From: Bacteroidota bacterium
GTDB lineage: Bacteria; Bacteroidota; Bacteroidia; AKYH767-A; OLB10
NCBI GenBank assembly: GCA_024643795.1
Contig: JAHEMF010000004.1
Coordinates: 35,850 to 99,849 of the forward strand
DNA length: 64,000 nt
Direction: 5' to 3'
Part shown: positions 35,535 to 43,599 of the stretch, in pieces
Layout: the number at the start of each line of letters is the position of its first letter
How positions within the stretch are numbered: the stretch's first letter is position 1
The notes under the pieces: model-generated
The model's input: the letters and a program-made list of their open reading frames with translations, nothing else
The model's database searches: none
Told to the model about the DNA's origin: nothing
Program-made: the position numbers and the translations under genes

Positions 35535-38500
35535 ATGATCAAAAAATTTCTTTTGGCAACCCTGTTTGCTATTTACGGTATAGCCTATTGCCAACCCTCT
35601 CATTTCCCTCTGAATGGGGTTCGGGATGAAAGACCGGTTTATTATGCCTTTAAAAACTGCACTATTTTCAGGCCCGGTGGAGATACCCTTAAAAATGCCT
35701 ATTTACTGATCAAAGGCGACCGTATTGAAGCCATTGGTCAAAACATTACAATACCTTCCGGCACTGTGGTTTACGATTTATCTGGAAAATTCATTTACCC
35801 ATCGTTTATAGAACCTTTTACTTCCTATGGCATGCCGGCAGCATCAAAACCTGAACGCCAAGCCAGCCCTCAATATACTTCTGAAAGATCCGGATCTTAC
35901 TCTTGGAACGAAGCCTTAAAATCTGAGGTTGATGCTTATAAATTATTCTCGACACAACCTGACTCAGGAAAAAATTTACGCGATGCTGGTTTTGGCACTG
36001 CGATATCATTGGTAAGAGATGGGGTAGCAAGAGGAACAGCTACTGCCGTTTCACTGGCTCCAATCTCAGTACATCAATCTATTATCAAGGATAAAGTAGC
36101 AGCGTGCTACTCATTAAACAAAGGCACTTCAACTCAAGACTATCCCGGCTCTCAAATGGGTGCCATTGCTTTGCTAAGGCAAGCCTGGTATGATAGTCAA
36201 TGGTATGAAAAGGGCGGAAAAGACCTTTATAATGACATTTCTCTGGAAGCTTGGAACTCAAACAAAACTTTGAGGCAGTATTTCGAAGTCTCAGACAAAC
36301 AAATGGCGCTTCGTGCTCAAAAGATCGGTGATGAATTCAATATTAAATTTATTATCAAAGGTGCCGGAGACGAATACCAAAGACTTGCAGAAATAAAAAA
36401 GACCGGAAGTACATTTATAATTCCTGTGAACTTCCCAGAGAACTACGACCTTTCTGACCCATATACCTCACTCAACGTATCAATCGGCGTTCTTAAACAT
36501 TGGGAGCTTGCACCTTTTAATGCATACCTTCTTGACAGCGCAGGTATTTCATTTGCATTAACAGCGGATGGCTTGAAGGATCCTAAAGAATTTATCAAAC
36601 AACTAAGAATCATTAACCGTACAGGGTTTGACCGCCAAAAGATCCTTCAGGCATGCACAACAATTCCCGCAAGGATATTTGGTATAGAAAAAGAAACAGG
36701 AGATCTTAAAAAAGGGATGTTAGCCAACTTTATAATTGTCTCCGGCGACCTCTTTGATCCAGAAAGCGAATTAATGGAAAACTGGACAGCAGGGAAGCGA
36801 AATGTTTTGAAAGATGCCACTACTCCTGACTACAATGGCATGTACACTCTTTTTCTGGGCCGTTTGCCGGGCAAACAATTACTAATAGAAGAAAAGGGGC
36901 CTGGAAATATTAGTGCATTCATGGTGCATGATTCCTCAAGAACAGCTGTGACCATAAGTATTTCAGGAAAATCCATCATGCTTTTTGTCAATGACACAAT
37001 AAGTAGCAATGATGATTTCTACAGACTATCGGGGAATATGATATCACAAAATCCAATAACATTCGAAGGTACTGGCACCAATAAAAAAGGTCAATGGTTC
37101 AATTGGAAAGCTGCCTGGGATTCAATTCCGGCTGTTGCAGAAAATGGAGAAGAAAAATCTGAAACATTGGAAAGAGGAACTATCTGGTATCCGAATAAAG
37201 CATATGGAAGAATAGCAATTCCTCAACAAGAACAAGTTATCATTCGTAATGCCACGGTGTGGACAAACGAATCAGATGGTGTACTTAAGAATACTGATGT
37301 TCTAATAAAAGCCGGGAAGATCCAGGCAATAGGCCAGAATCTGGATACTATCGGATGCAGAGTTTTAGATGGGACAGGCAAACATCTGACCTCGGGAATC
37401 ATTGATGAGCATTCACATATAGCAATCACAGGAGGTGTTAACGAGTGCACTCAGTCTGTAACGGCAGAGGTGAGGATTGGCGATGTACTGAATAGTGAAG
37501 ACCTTAACATATACAGGCAGCTGGCAGGGGGTGTAACAGCTGCACAACTTCTACATGGGTCGTGCAATCCTATAGGAGGCCAGTCAGGGCTAATAAAGTT
37601 GCGCTGGGGGGTTGCACCTGAAAAATTAAAAATTGCCGGAGCTTCCGGATTCATCAAGTTTGCACTAGGCGAAAATGTTAAGCAATCAAACTGGGGCGAC
37701 AATTACAACAGCAGATATCCGCAGAGCCGAATGGGAGTTGAGCAAATTTATTACGATGCTTTTTGGAGGGCCCGTGAATATGAACATACGTGGAAAAATA
37801 TTTCCAAAGGATCGAATACACCAAGAAAAGATCTTGAGCTTGAAACTTTGGTTGAGATCCTCAGCTCCAAACGATTTGTTACGACCCACTCATATCAACA
37901 AGGTGAAATAAATATGCTTATGCATGTAGCTGATTCAATGGGCTTCAAACTTAACACCTTCACACATATCCTTGAGGGTTATAAGGTAGCTGACAAAATG
38001 AAAGCTCATGGTGTAGGAGCATCTACATTTTCTGATTGGTGGGCTTATAAATATGAAGTTATAGAAGCGATCCCATACAATGGAGCTATAATGGATCAGA
38101 TGGGCATTGTGGTAGCCTACAATTCAGATGATGCCGAAATGGCGAGGCGACTGAATCAGGAAGCTGCAAAAGCCATCAAATATGGAGGCCTGAGTGAAGA
38201 GGAGGCTTGGAAATTTGTGACCCTGAACCCTGCAAAACTGCTACATCTTGATGACACAATGGGAAGCATAAAAGTTGGTAAAGATGCAGATGTAGTACTA
38301 TGGAATCACAACCCGCTTTCAGTTTATGCCATACCGTTGTACACTTTCGTCGATGGTATTTGTTATTACTCAAAGGTTGATGATGATGCCCTGAAAATTC
38401 AAAATGAAAATGAAAGAGCCAGGATCATTGCAAAAATGATGGCTAAAAAAGAGTCGGATAAAGGTAGTGAGCAGATGGCTACAGAGGATGAGCCTGAAGT

Positions 38501-38537
38501 AAAACATTGTATCAACAAAGAAGATCTGAACCCATGA
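35535..38537 (+). CDS. Exported tandem amidohydrolase-family protein
   Basis: About 1000 residues after choosing the ATG at 35535, which heads a signal peptide (KKFLLATLFAIYGIAYC). Two amidohydrolase-type modules follow. In the first (about 30-420) the metal HxH is absent: the IYPSFIEPFTSYG stretch sits where it should be. In the second the site is kept: SGIIDEHSHIAI carries His-Ser-His, with later THSYQQ and a final NPAKLLHLDDTMG. The gene thus encodes one working and one degenerate module. The substrate may be a cyclic dipeptide or imide as in the family; not provable here. Confidence 0.8.
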   Translation: MIKKFLLATLFAIYGIAYCQPSHFPLNGVRDERPVYYAFKNCTIFRPGGDTLKNAYLLIKGDRIEAIGQNITIPSGTVVYDLSGKFIYPSFIEPFTSYGMPAASKPERQASPQYTSERSGSYSWNEALKSEVDAYKLFSTQPDSGKNLRDAGFGTAISLVRDGVARGTATAVSLAPISVHQSIIKDKVAACYSLNKGTSTQDYPGSQMGAIALLRQAWYDSQWYEKGGKDLYNDISLEAWNSNKTLRQYFEVSDKQMALRAQKIGDEFNIKFIIKGAGDEYQRLAEIKKTGSTFIIPVNFPENYDLSDPYTSLNVSIGVLKHWELAPFNAYLLDSAGISFALTADGLKDPKEFIKQLRIINRTGFDRQKILQACTTIPARIFGIEKETGDLKKGMLANFIIVSGDLFDPESELMENWTAGKRNVLKDATTPDYNGMYTLFLGRLPGKQLLIEEKGPGNISAFMVHDSSRTAVTISISGKSIMLFVNDTISSNDDFYRLSGNMISQNPITFEGTGTNKKGQWFNWKAAWDSIPAVAENGEEKSETLERGTIWYPNKAYGRIAIPQQEQVIIRNATVWTNESDGVLKNTDVLIKAGKIQAIGQNLDTIGCRVLDGTGKHLTSGIIDEHSHIAITGGVNECTQSVTAEVRIGDVLNSEDLNIYRQLAGGVTAAQLLHGSCNPIGGQSGLIKLRWGVAPEKLKIAGASGFIKFALGENVKQSNWGDNYNSRYPQSRMGVEQIYYDAFWRAREYEHTWKNISKGSNTPRKDLELETLVEILSSKRFVTTHSYQQGEINMLMHVADSMGFKLNTFTHILEGYKVADKMKAHGVGASTFSDWWAYKYEVIEAIPYNGAIMDQMGIVVAYNSDDAEMARRLNQEAAKAIKYGGLSEEEAWKFVTLNPAKLLHLDDTMGSIKVGKDADVVLWNHNPLSVYAIPLYTFVDGICYYSKVDDDALKIQNENERARIIAKMMAKKESDKGSEQMATEDEPEVKHCINKEDLNP

Positions 38538-39850
38538 ATACACATAATAAAATACATTTAGTGATCACATCGCTGTTCGTATTTGGAACTAATCTATTCA
38601 CATCAGCACAAAACCCTATCCCAGCTAAGACTTCACAGGAAAAAACGATACTGTTCACCGATGCAGTTTTACACAATGGCAAAGAAACCTATGAAAGTGG
38701 TATCCTCGGGATCGCAGGTGGCAAAGTGGTACTATCAGGAGACGCTAAGCTCATACGGCCTGACGAAGCTGCATTTGATACTGTGATATCACTCAACGGG
38801 AAACATATATATCCGGGGTTGATTGCCATGAATACCACCATTGGACTGAATGAGATTGAACAGGTAAGAGCAACTCATGACTACGCCGAAACAGGGGTAT
38901 TCAATACCTCTTCAAGGGCACTGATCGCTTATAATACTGATTCAAGGGTTACTCCAACGGTAAGATTTAATGGTGTAATGTTAGCTCAGTCCACGCCTCA
39001 GGGGGGAAGAATTTCCGGAATGTCATCAGTGTTCAAACTTGACGGGTGGAATTGGGAAGATGCCGTTTATAAAAGTGATGACGGGGTTCATGTAAACTGG
39101 CCATCGCAAGTAGTGAAACGAACAAGTAATAAAGAAGATCAAACAAAACAAATTGAAAAAAATCTACAGGAACTGGAAAAGTTAAAGTCTTTCATCGCGG
39201 AAGCTAAAGCTTATTCACAATTACAACAACCTGCATTAATAAATCTTCAATTTGAAGCAATGAAGGATGTATTTATCGGCAATCGTCGTCTTTATGTTCA
39301 TACCAACCATGTTTTGGATATTGCCTCATCAATAAATTTTTTCAAAGAGAACGGTATCAAAATAGTGCTAGTGGGTGGTCAGGATGCATGGCGTCTGACA
39401 AGCTTACTGAAGCAAGATTCGATTCCAGTTGTTCTGACGAACATACACCGCTTACCCATGCGGGAAGACGATGATATTTATTTACCCTATAAAATACCAG
39501 CAATACTTAAAAATGCAGGCGTGGAATTCGCCATCAGTTGTGAAGGATTCTGGCAGGTACGAAATCTTGCTTTTCATGCAGGCACAGCCGTAGCGTTTGG
39601 CCTCTCATATGATGATGCCATAGCTGCTATAACATCCATGCCAGCAAAACTATTAGGCATTGACAAGACTACAGGCACACTTTTACCCGGCATGGATGCA
39701 ACACTTATTATTTCTAAAGGCGATCTGTTGGATATGGGTTCAAGTAAAATTGAACATGCATTTATTGAAGGAAGCGAGATCGATCTGGATAATATACAGC
39801 TGAAGCTTTATAATAAATACATGGATAAGTACCAGTTAAATCAGCAATAA
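38534..39850 (+). CDS. Exported amidohydrolase-family protein lacking metal ligands
   Basis: A 438-residue protein starting at ATG 38534, which overlaps the previous stop (ATGA). A signal peptide (LVITSLFVFGTNLFTSAQ) is followed by a fold like that of the first module of its neighbour. The HxH position reads IYPGLIAMNTTIG, so no metal site is seen; the end NPAK-like SMPAKLLGIDKTTGTLLPGMDA is still recognisable. Probably a non-catalytic partner of the upstream enzyme. Translationally coupled. Confidence 0.78.
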   Translation: MNTHNKIHLVITSLFVFGTNLFTSAQNPIPAKTSQEKTILFTDAVLHNGKETYESGILGIAGGKVVLSGDAKLIRPDEAAFDTVISLNGKHIYPGLIAMNTTIGLNEIEQVRATHDYAETGVFNTSSRALIAYNTDSRVTPTVRFNGVMLAQSTPQGGRISGMSSVFKLDGWNWEDAVYKSDDGVHVNWPSQVVKRTSNKEDQTKQIEKNLQELEKLKSFIAEAKAYSQLQQPALINLQFEAMKDVFIGNRRLYVHTNHVLDIASSINFFKENGIKIVLVGGQDAWRLTSLLKQDSIPVVLTNIHRLPMREDDDIYLPYKIPAILKNAGVEFAISCEGFWQVRNLAFHAGTAVAFGLSYDDAIAAITSMPAKLLGIDKTTGTLLPGMDATLIISKGDLLDMGSSKIEHAFIEGSEIDLDNIQLKLYNKYMDKYQLNQQ

Positions 39851-39866
39851 ACAGCGTTTAAGAGCA

Positions 39867-42053
39867 ATGGTACTCAAAAGATCCTTTTTACTGGTACTTC
39901 TGGTTTTATCATGTTCCATTGCAAGCGCTCAGGATAAGTTTGAACGCCGTCCTACCAGAGCGGGTTTGTTTGCTATTTTTGAAACAGCTGCAGGTTATGA
40001 TATCACACCTTATGCAATAGCTGAAACTATTGATGAGATCAACGCAACTAAGGTAAATCTGAACCGATATAAGAATTTATTCAAAAATGGCCCCTCAAAG
40101 GAGTTAGGATTTTATTCCATTGTACTCGGTTGGCAATCCGCTTTTAAAGGTGACTTTATGATTGCCGGCGAATATTTTAAAACGAATATTGAAGTCCGGA
40201 ATAATTTTGACGATGAGTTGGGCCAGGCAATTGGCAGTCTTTATCTTGGTTATTCTTTATACCAGTCACTAGAATATGATAGCGCACTTGTTCAATTTGA
40301 GCTAACAAGAAAACTCAGTGAAAATTACGGTTTTGAAAACCTACACCCTGTATCAGTTTCTATGATCGCTCAAACCTTACTTGTTTTACAAAAACCGATC
40401 CTGTCACGACAACACTTTACTAAAGCGTACCAATTGTTCGATCCAACAACTGAAAAAAGAGAAAAGGCCGTGATACTGATCGAGATCGCTGAAATGCAGG
40501 TTGTAGTTAATGAGATAGACAGTGCCAAACTAAACTTAATAACTGCATTTAAAACATTTGAAGTGCTGAATGACAAGCCTATGATGGCCATTGCGAAACG
40601 TGATCTGGGGCTACTAGAATTCAGGCAGGGTAATTATGAAAAATCCTTAGAATATTTTGAACAAAGCATGAGGTACAGCCCTGAATTGTCAGTGGCAAAG
40701 CTTATCAAGAACACTTACTTAAAACTTTACACCAAGTCCAGTCTTTTACAAAAACATGAATTATCAAATGAGTATAATATTCTATATACTCAACTAAGAG
40801 ACTCCATTGACCTTGTTGAAAGATCCAGAATGGTAAGCAGCCAACTCACCCGTAAGGAACTGTTGGTGCGCGACCAAATTAACGACTTGCTTGAAAAAAG
40901 TGCTCTAACACTTTATGAAAATCTAAGCTCAGAAGAGTTGTTAAGGAACCAGAAATTCCTTGAAACAGAAATCGAAAAGTTGGAAAAAGAACGGATTATC
41001 GAAGACCTGAGTGCCGCCAAATATCTTTCTGACCAACTTTCAATTGAACGTGAAGAACAGATCAAACAGCTGATGCAGGAAAAAACTCTTCAGGAAACAG
41101 CACTTGCTAAAAGGGAACTTTTGATCAGCCGGCAACAAACAGTCCGAAACACATTATTGGTTGCTGCACTCTTCTCTATCGTGATTGCTATCTTGCTTTA
41201 TACAAGATTCCGAAACCAAAAAAAATCGCATCAGAAACTTGATGAAGCTTATAAAGAGTTAACGGCAACTCATGCGAAACTTATCGAGACTCAGGAGCAA
41301 CTTGTTCAGTCTCAAAAAATGGCTTCACTTGGCCAAATGACCGCCGGCGTAGCACATGAGATACAAAACCCGCTGAACTTCGTTAACAATTTTTCAGAAC
41401 TCACACTTGAAATGGTGAACGAGGTGCGCAATGGAGAATCGAAGATCGAAGACGTTGCTCCGATCATTATTGATAACATAAGGAAGATCCATGAACATGG
41501 GAGGAGGGCCGATAAAATTGTAAAGGGCATGTTGATGCACAGTTCTCCAAATGCAAAATCTAAGGAGCCTACTGATATAAATTCGATCATTGAAGAGTTA
41601 ATTGAATTATCATATCATGGCAACAAACAAAAACTATTGAAATCAGATGTCAATATTAGTTTGGATCTGGCTCCTGACCTCCCTATGATCACCATTGCCA
41701 AAAATGAAATAGGCAGAGTGCTGGTAAATATTTTTAATAATGCATTTTATTCTTTGGGGAAAAAGTATGACAAATCCTCAGGTTCCGAATACAAACCCGA
41801 ATTATCTATATCAACCAGAAAAACTTCCGACAACTTTGTAGAGCTGGCGATCACAGATAATGGCATTGGCATTAAGGCGGAGAATTTGTCCAAGATCTTT
41901 GACCCTTTCTTTACAACCAAGCCCCCTGGTGAAGGCACAGGACTCGGCTTATCCATAATTTATAACATTATCACTAAGGACCATAATGGAACCATAAAAG
42001 TGACTTCTGATTATGGTGAAAATTGTTCATTTATTATTAAATTGCCTCTTTAA
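39867..42053 (+). CDS. TPR-sensor histidine kinase
   Basis: A 728-residue kinase. Signal peptide (1-21), then a periplasmic TPR-like helical region (about 60-300), a coiled-coil stretch, a TM near 429-447, another coiled coil, HisKA with phospho-acceptor His497 (GVAHEIQNPLNFVNNF), and a HATPase domain showing N-box NEIGRVLVNIFNNAF, DNGIGI and PPGEGTGLGLS. The kinase group with HEIQNPLNF is typical for the phylum. It probably senses a periplasmic signal and passes phosphate to the Hpt/receiver proteins encoded next. The first gene of a three-gene cluster. Confidence 0.88.
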   Translation: MVLKRSFLLVLLVLSCSIASAQDKFERRPTRAGLFAIFETAAGYDITPYAIAETIDEINATKVNLNRYKNLFKNGPSKELGFYSIVLGWQSAFKGDFMIAGEYFKTNIEVRNNFDDELGQAIGSLYLGYSLYQSLEYDSALVQFELTRKLSENYGFENLHPVSVSMIAQTLLVLQKPILSRQHFTKAYQLFDPTTEKREKAVILIEIAEMQVVVNEIDSAKLNLITAFKTFEVLNDKPMMAIAKRDLGLLEFRQGNYEKSLEYFEQSMRYSPELSVAKLIKNTYLKLYTKSSLLQKHELSNEYNILYTQLRDSIDLVERSRMVSSQLTRKELLVRDQINDLLEKSALTLYENLSSEELLRNQKFLETEIEKLEKERIIEDLSAAKYLSDQLSIEREEQIKQLMQEKTLQETALAKRELLISRQQTVRNTLLVAALFSIVIAILLYTRFRNQKKSHQKLDEAYKELTATHAKLIETQEQLVQSQKMASLGQMTAGVAHEIQNPLNFVNNFSELTLEMVNEVRNGESKIEDVAPIIIDNIRKIHEHGRRADKIVKGMLMHSSPNAKSKEPTDINSIIEELIELSYHGNKQKLLKSDVNISLDLAPDLPMITIAKNEIGRVLVNIFNNAFYSLGKKYDKSSGSEYKPELSISTRKTSDNFVELAITDNGIGIKAENLSKIFDPFFTTKPPGEGTGLGLSIIYNIITKDHNGTIKVTSDYGENCSFIIKLPL

Positions 42054-42079
42054 TTAACAAAACCGATCAAACACAAAAA

Positions 42080-42427
42080 ATGGAACAGCATATCGATCTG
42101 AGTTTTCTCAAGTCTTTTACCGGAGGTGATTCTGCAAAAATGAAAAAGTATATCAGTATGTTCACCGGAACTGCGCCTGCAATGATTGAAAAGATAAAGA
42201 CGGATTGCTCCTCAGGTGACTGGCCAGCATTAAAAACGTCATCGCATTCCATTAAATCGCAGCTGAAGTATATGGGAGCTGATTCTGCTCAGGCCATAGC
42301 TTATGAGATCGAGCAGCTCTCCGCAAAGCCCGATAACACCGAATCCCTTCCTGCTCTTGTTGAAAAATTATCATCCTTATGCGGCTCTGTGGTGGCAGAA
42401 TTGAATGAGGAGCTTGAAAAACTTTGA
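42080..42427 (+). CDS. Single-domain Hpt phosphotransfer protein
   Basis: 115 residues forming the histidine phosphotransfer bundle. The phospho-acceptor is His56 in SSHSIKSQLKYMGA, matching the family H-x-x-K-G/S pattern. It starts 26 bases after the kinase and stops 46 bases before the receiver gene. It likely relays phosphate between a kinase-associated or free receiver and another receiver. No receiver is fused to the kinase, so the donor could be the tethered receiver. Confidence 0.85.
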   Translation: MEQHIDLSFLKSFTGGDSAKMKKYISMFTGTAPAMIEKIKTDCSSGDWPALKTSSHSIKSQLKYMGADSAQAIAYEIEQLSAKPDNTESLPALVEKLSSLCGSVVAELNEELEKL

Positions 42428-42453
42428 GAATTTGAAAGCATAGATTAATATTG
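42423..42453 (+). promoter_or_regulatory. Promoter TTTG-19-TAATATTG before the receiver gene
   Basis: A -33 TTTG (42423-42426, overlapping the Hpt stop) is 19 bases from TAATATTG (42446-42453), one base off TAnnTTTG. It would start a transcript near 42460, 14 bases before the receiver ATG, so this gene could be made apart from the kinase. Confidence 0.5.
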
Positions 42454-42473
42454 CACATTCATAACATCCAATT

Positions 42474-42998
42474 ATGGCACTCCAACTAAACACAATTTTT
42501 ATCGTCGATGATGACCCAATGGCAGCAGATCTGCTCAAAGATCATCTTGAAAAAGTTTCCAAGTATAATGTTGAGGTGTTCAGTACCGGAGAGGAATGCC
42601 TGGAAAAAATTTCTATTCTTCCAGGAATAGTTTTCCTCGATTACCACCTTAATTCTGTCAAGAAAGATGCTTTGGATGGCCTTGACATCTTGCGCGAGAT
42701 AAAAGAAAAATCACCGGAAACAGAGGTGGTAATGTTATCAGGCCAGGACAAGATCGATGTTGCCGTGAACACTATGAAGTATGGCGCATTCGATTATATA
42801 GTAAAAGGCGAAAGTTCATTTTACCGCGCAGAAAAAGCTGTTTTTAACATCTACCGGTATCGAAAACTGGAAGGCAATGCTGCAAAGTATAAAAACATGT
42901 CCATCTACCTTGGAGTAGCAATGCTTATGATGATCGTTCTGGCTATATATTTACAAATGACCGGCAGAATAACAAATATGCCGGGCTGGGGCGGATAA
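42474..42998 (+). CDS. Receiver-domain protein with C-terminal membrane anchor
   Basis: 174 residues. The receiver (about 5-125) keeps all key positions: acidic Asp12-14 (VDDDP), phospho-acceptor Asp56 (VFLDYHL), Ser in MLSGQ, and Lys in IVKGE. No output domain follows; instead a charged linker and one membrane helix (about 143-161, YLGVAMLMMIVLAIYL) end in a short MTGRITNMPGWGG tail. This is a tail-anchored, DNA-binding-less response regulator. It ends an HK-Hpt-REC cluster. It may control a membrane or envelope partner. Confidence 0.85.
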   Translation: MALQLNTIFIVDDDPMAADLLKDHLEKVSKYNVEVFSTGEECLEKISILPGIVFLDYHLNSVKKDALDGLDILREIKEKSPETEVVMLSGQDKIDVAVNTMKYGAFDYIVKGESSFYRAEKAVFNIYRYRKLEGNAAKYKNMSIYLGVAMLMMIVLAIYLQMTGRITNMPGWGG

Positions 42999-43006
42999 TG
43001 TGAATT

Positions 43007-43597
43007 TTATTTCCTCAGGTCCAGAAGCCTGGCAACATATTTTCCAATAATGTCAAATTCAAGGTTTACTTCTGTCCCTTCTTTAAGGTGCTTGAAGCTG
43101 GTGTTTTCATAAGTATATGGAATGATAGCAACCGAGAATTCATCAACCTGAGAATCAACAACCGTAAGGCTTACGCCATCAACACATATACTTCCTTTAG
43201 GTACTGTGACCAGATCAGAACCTGCAACATATTTAAAGCAAAACAACCAGCTTCCATTTTGATCTTCTGCTTTTATGCATGTTGCTCTGGTGTCAACATG
43301 CCCCTGAACTATGTGACCGTCAAGTCGGCCATTCATAACAAGACATCTCTCAAGGTTCACCGAATCATTCAATCTTAATGAGCCAATAGTACTTCTGTTT
43401 AATGTTTCATCAATAGCAACAACCTTGTGTCCATCAGGGCCTGCTTCAATAACAGTAAGGCAAACACCATTATGGCTTACACTTTGATCTACTTTTAATT
43501 CTTGCGAAATACTACTCTGTATTGTAAGGTGCAAGTTGCCATTAACTTTTGACAAGGATGTTACCTTACCCATAGTTTCAATAATACCCGTAAACAT
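43007..43597 (-). CDS. ribE: Riboflavin synthase alpha chain
   Basis: A 196-residue two-lumazine-binding-domain protein that dismutates 6,7-dimethyl-8-ribityllumazine to riboflavin. MFTGIIETMG opens repeat 1; NGVCLTVI and MNGRLDGHIVQGHVD (linker) are visible; repeat 2 has GSICVDGVSLTVV. Length is typical. It ends 8 bases from the receiver gene stop (convergent) and starts 2 bases from the CHU_C gene stop. Confidence 0.95.
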   Translation of the reverse strand: MFTGIIETMGKVTSLSKVNGNLHLTIQSSISQELKVDQSVSHNGVCLTVIEAGPDGHKVVAIDETLNRSTIGSLRLNDSVNLERCLVMNGRLDGHIVQGHVDTRATCIKAEDQNGSWLFCFKYVAGSDLVTVPKGSICVDGVSLTVVDSQVDEFSVAIIPYTYENTSFKHLKEGTEVNLEFDIIGKYVARLLDLRK

Positions 43598-43599
43598 AT

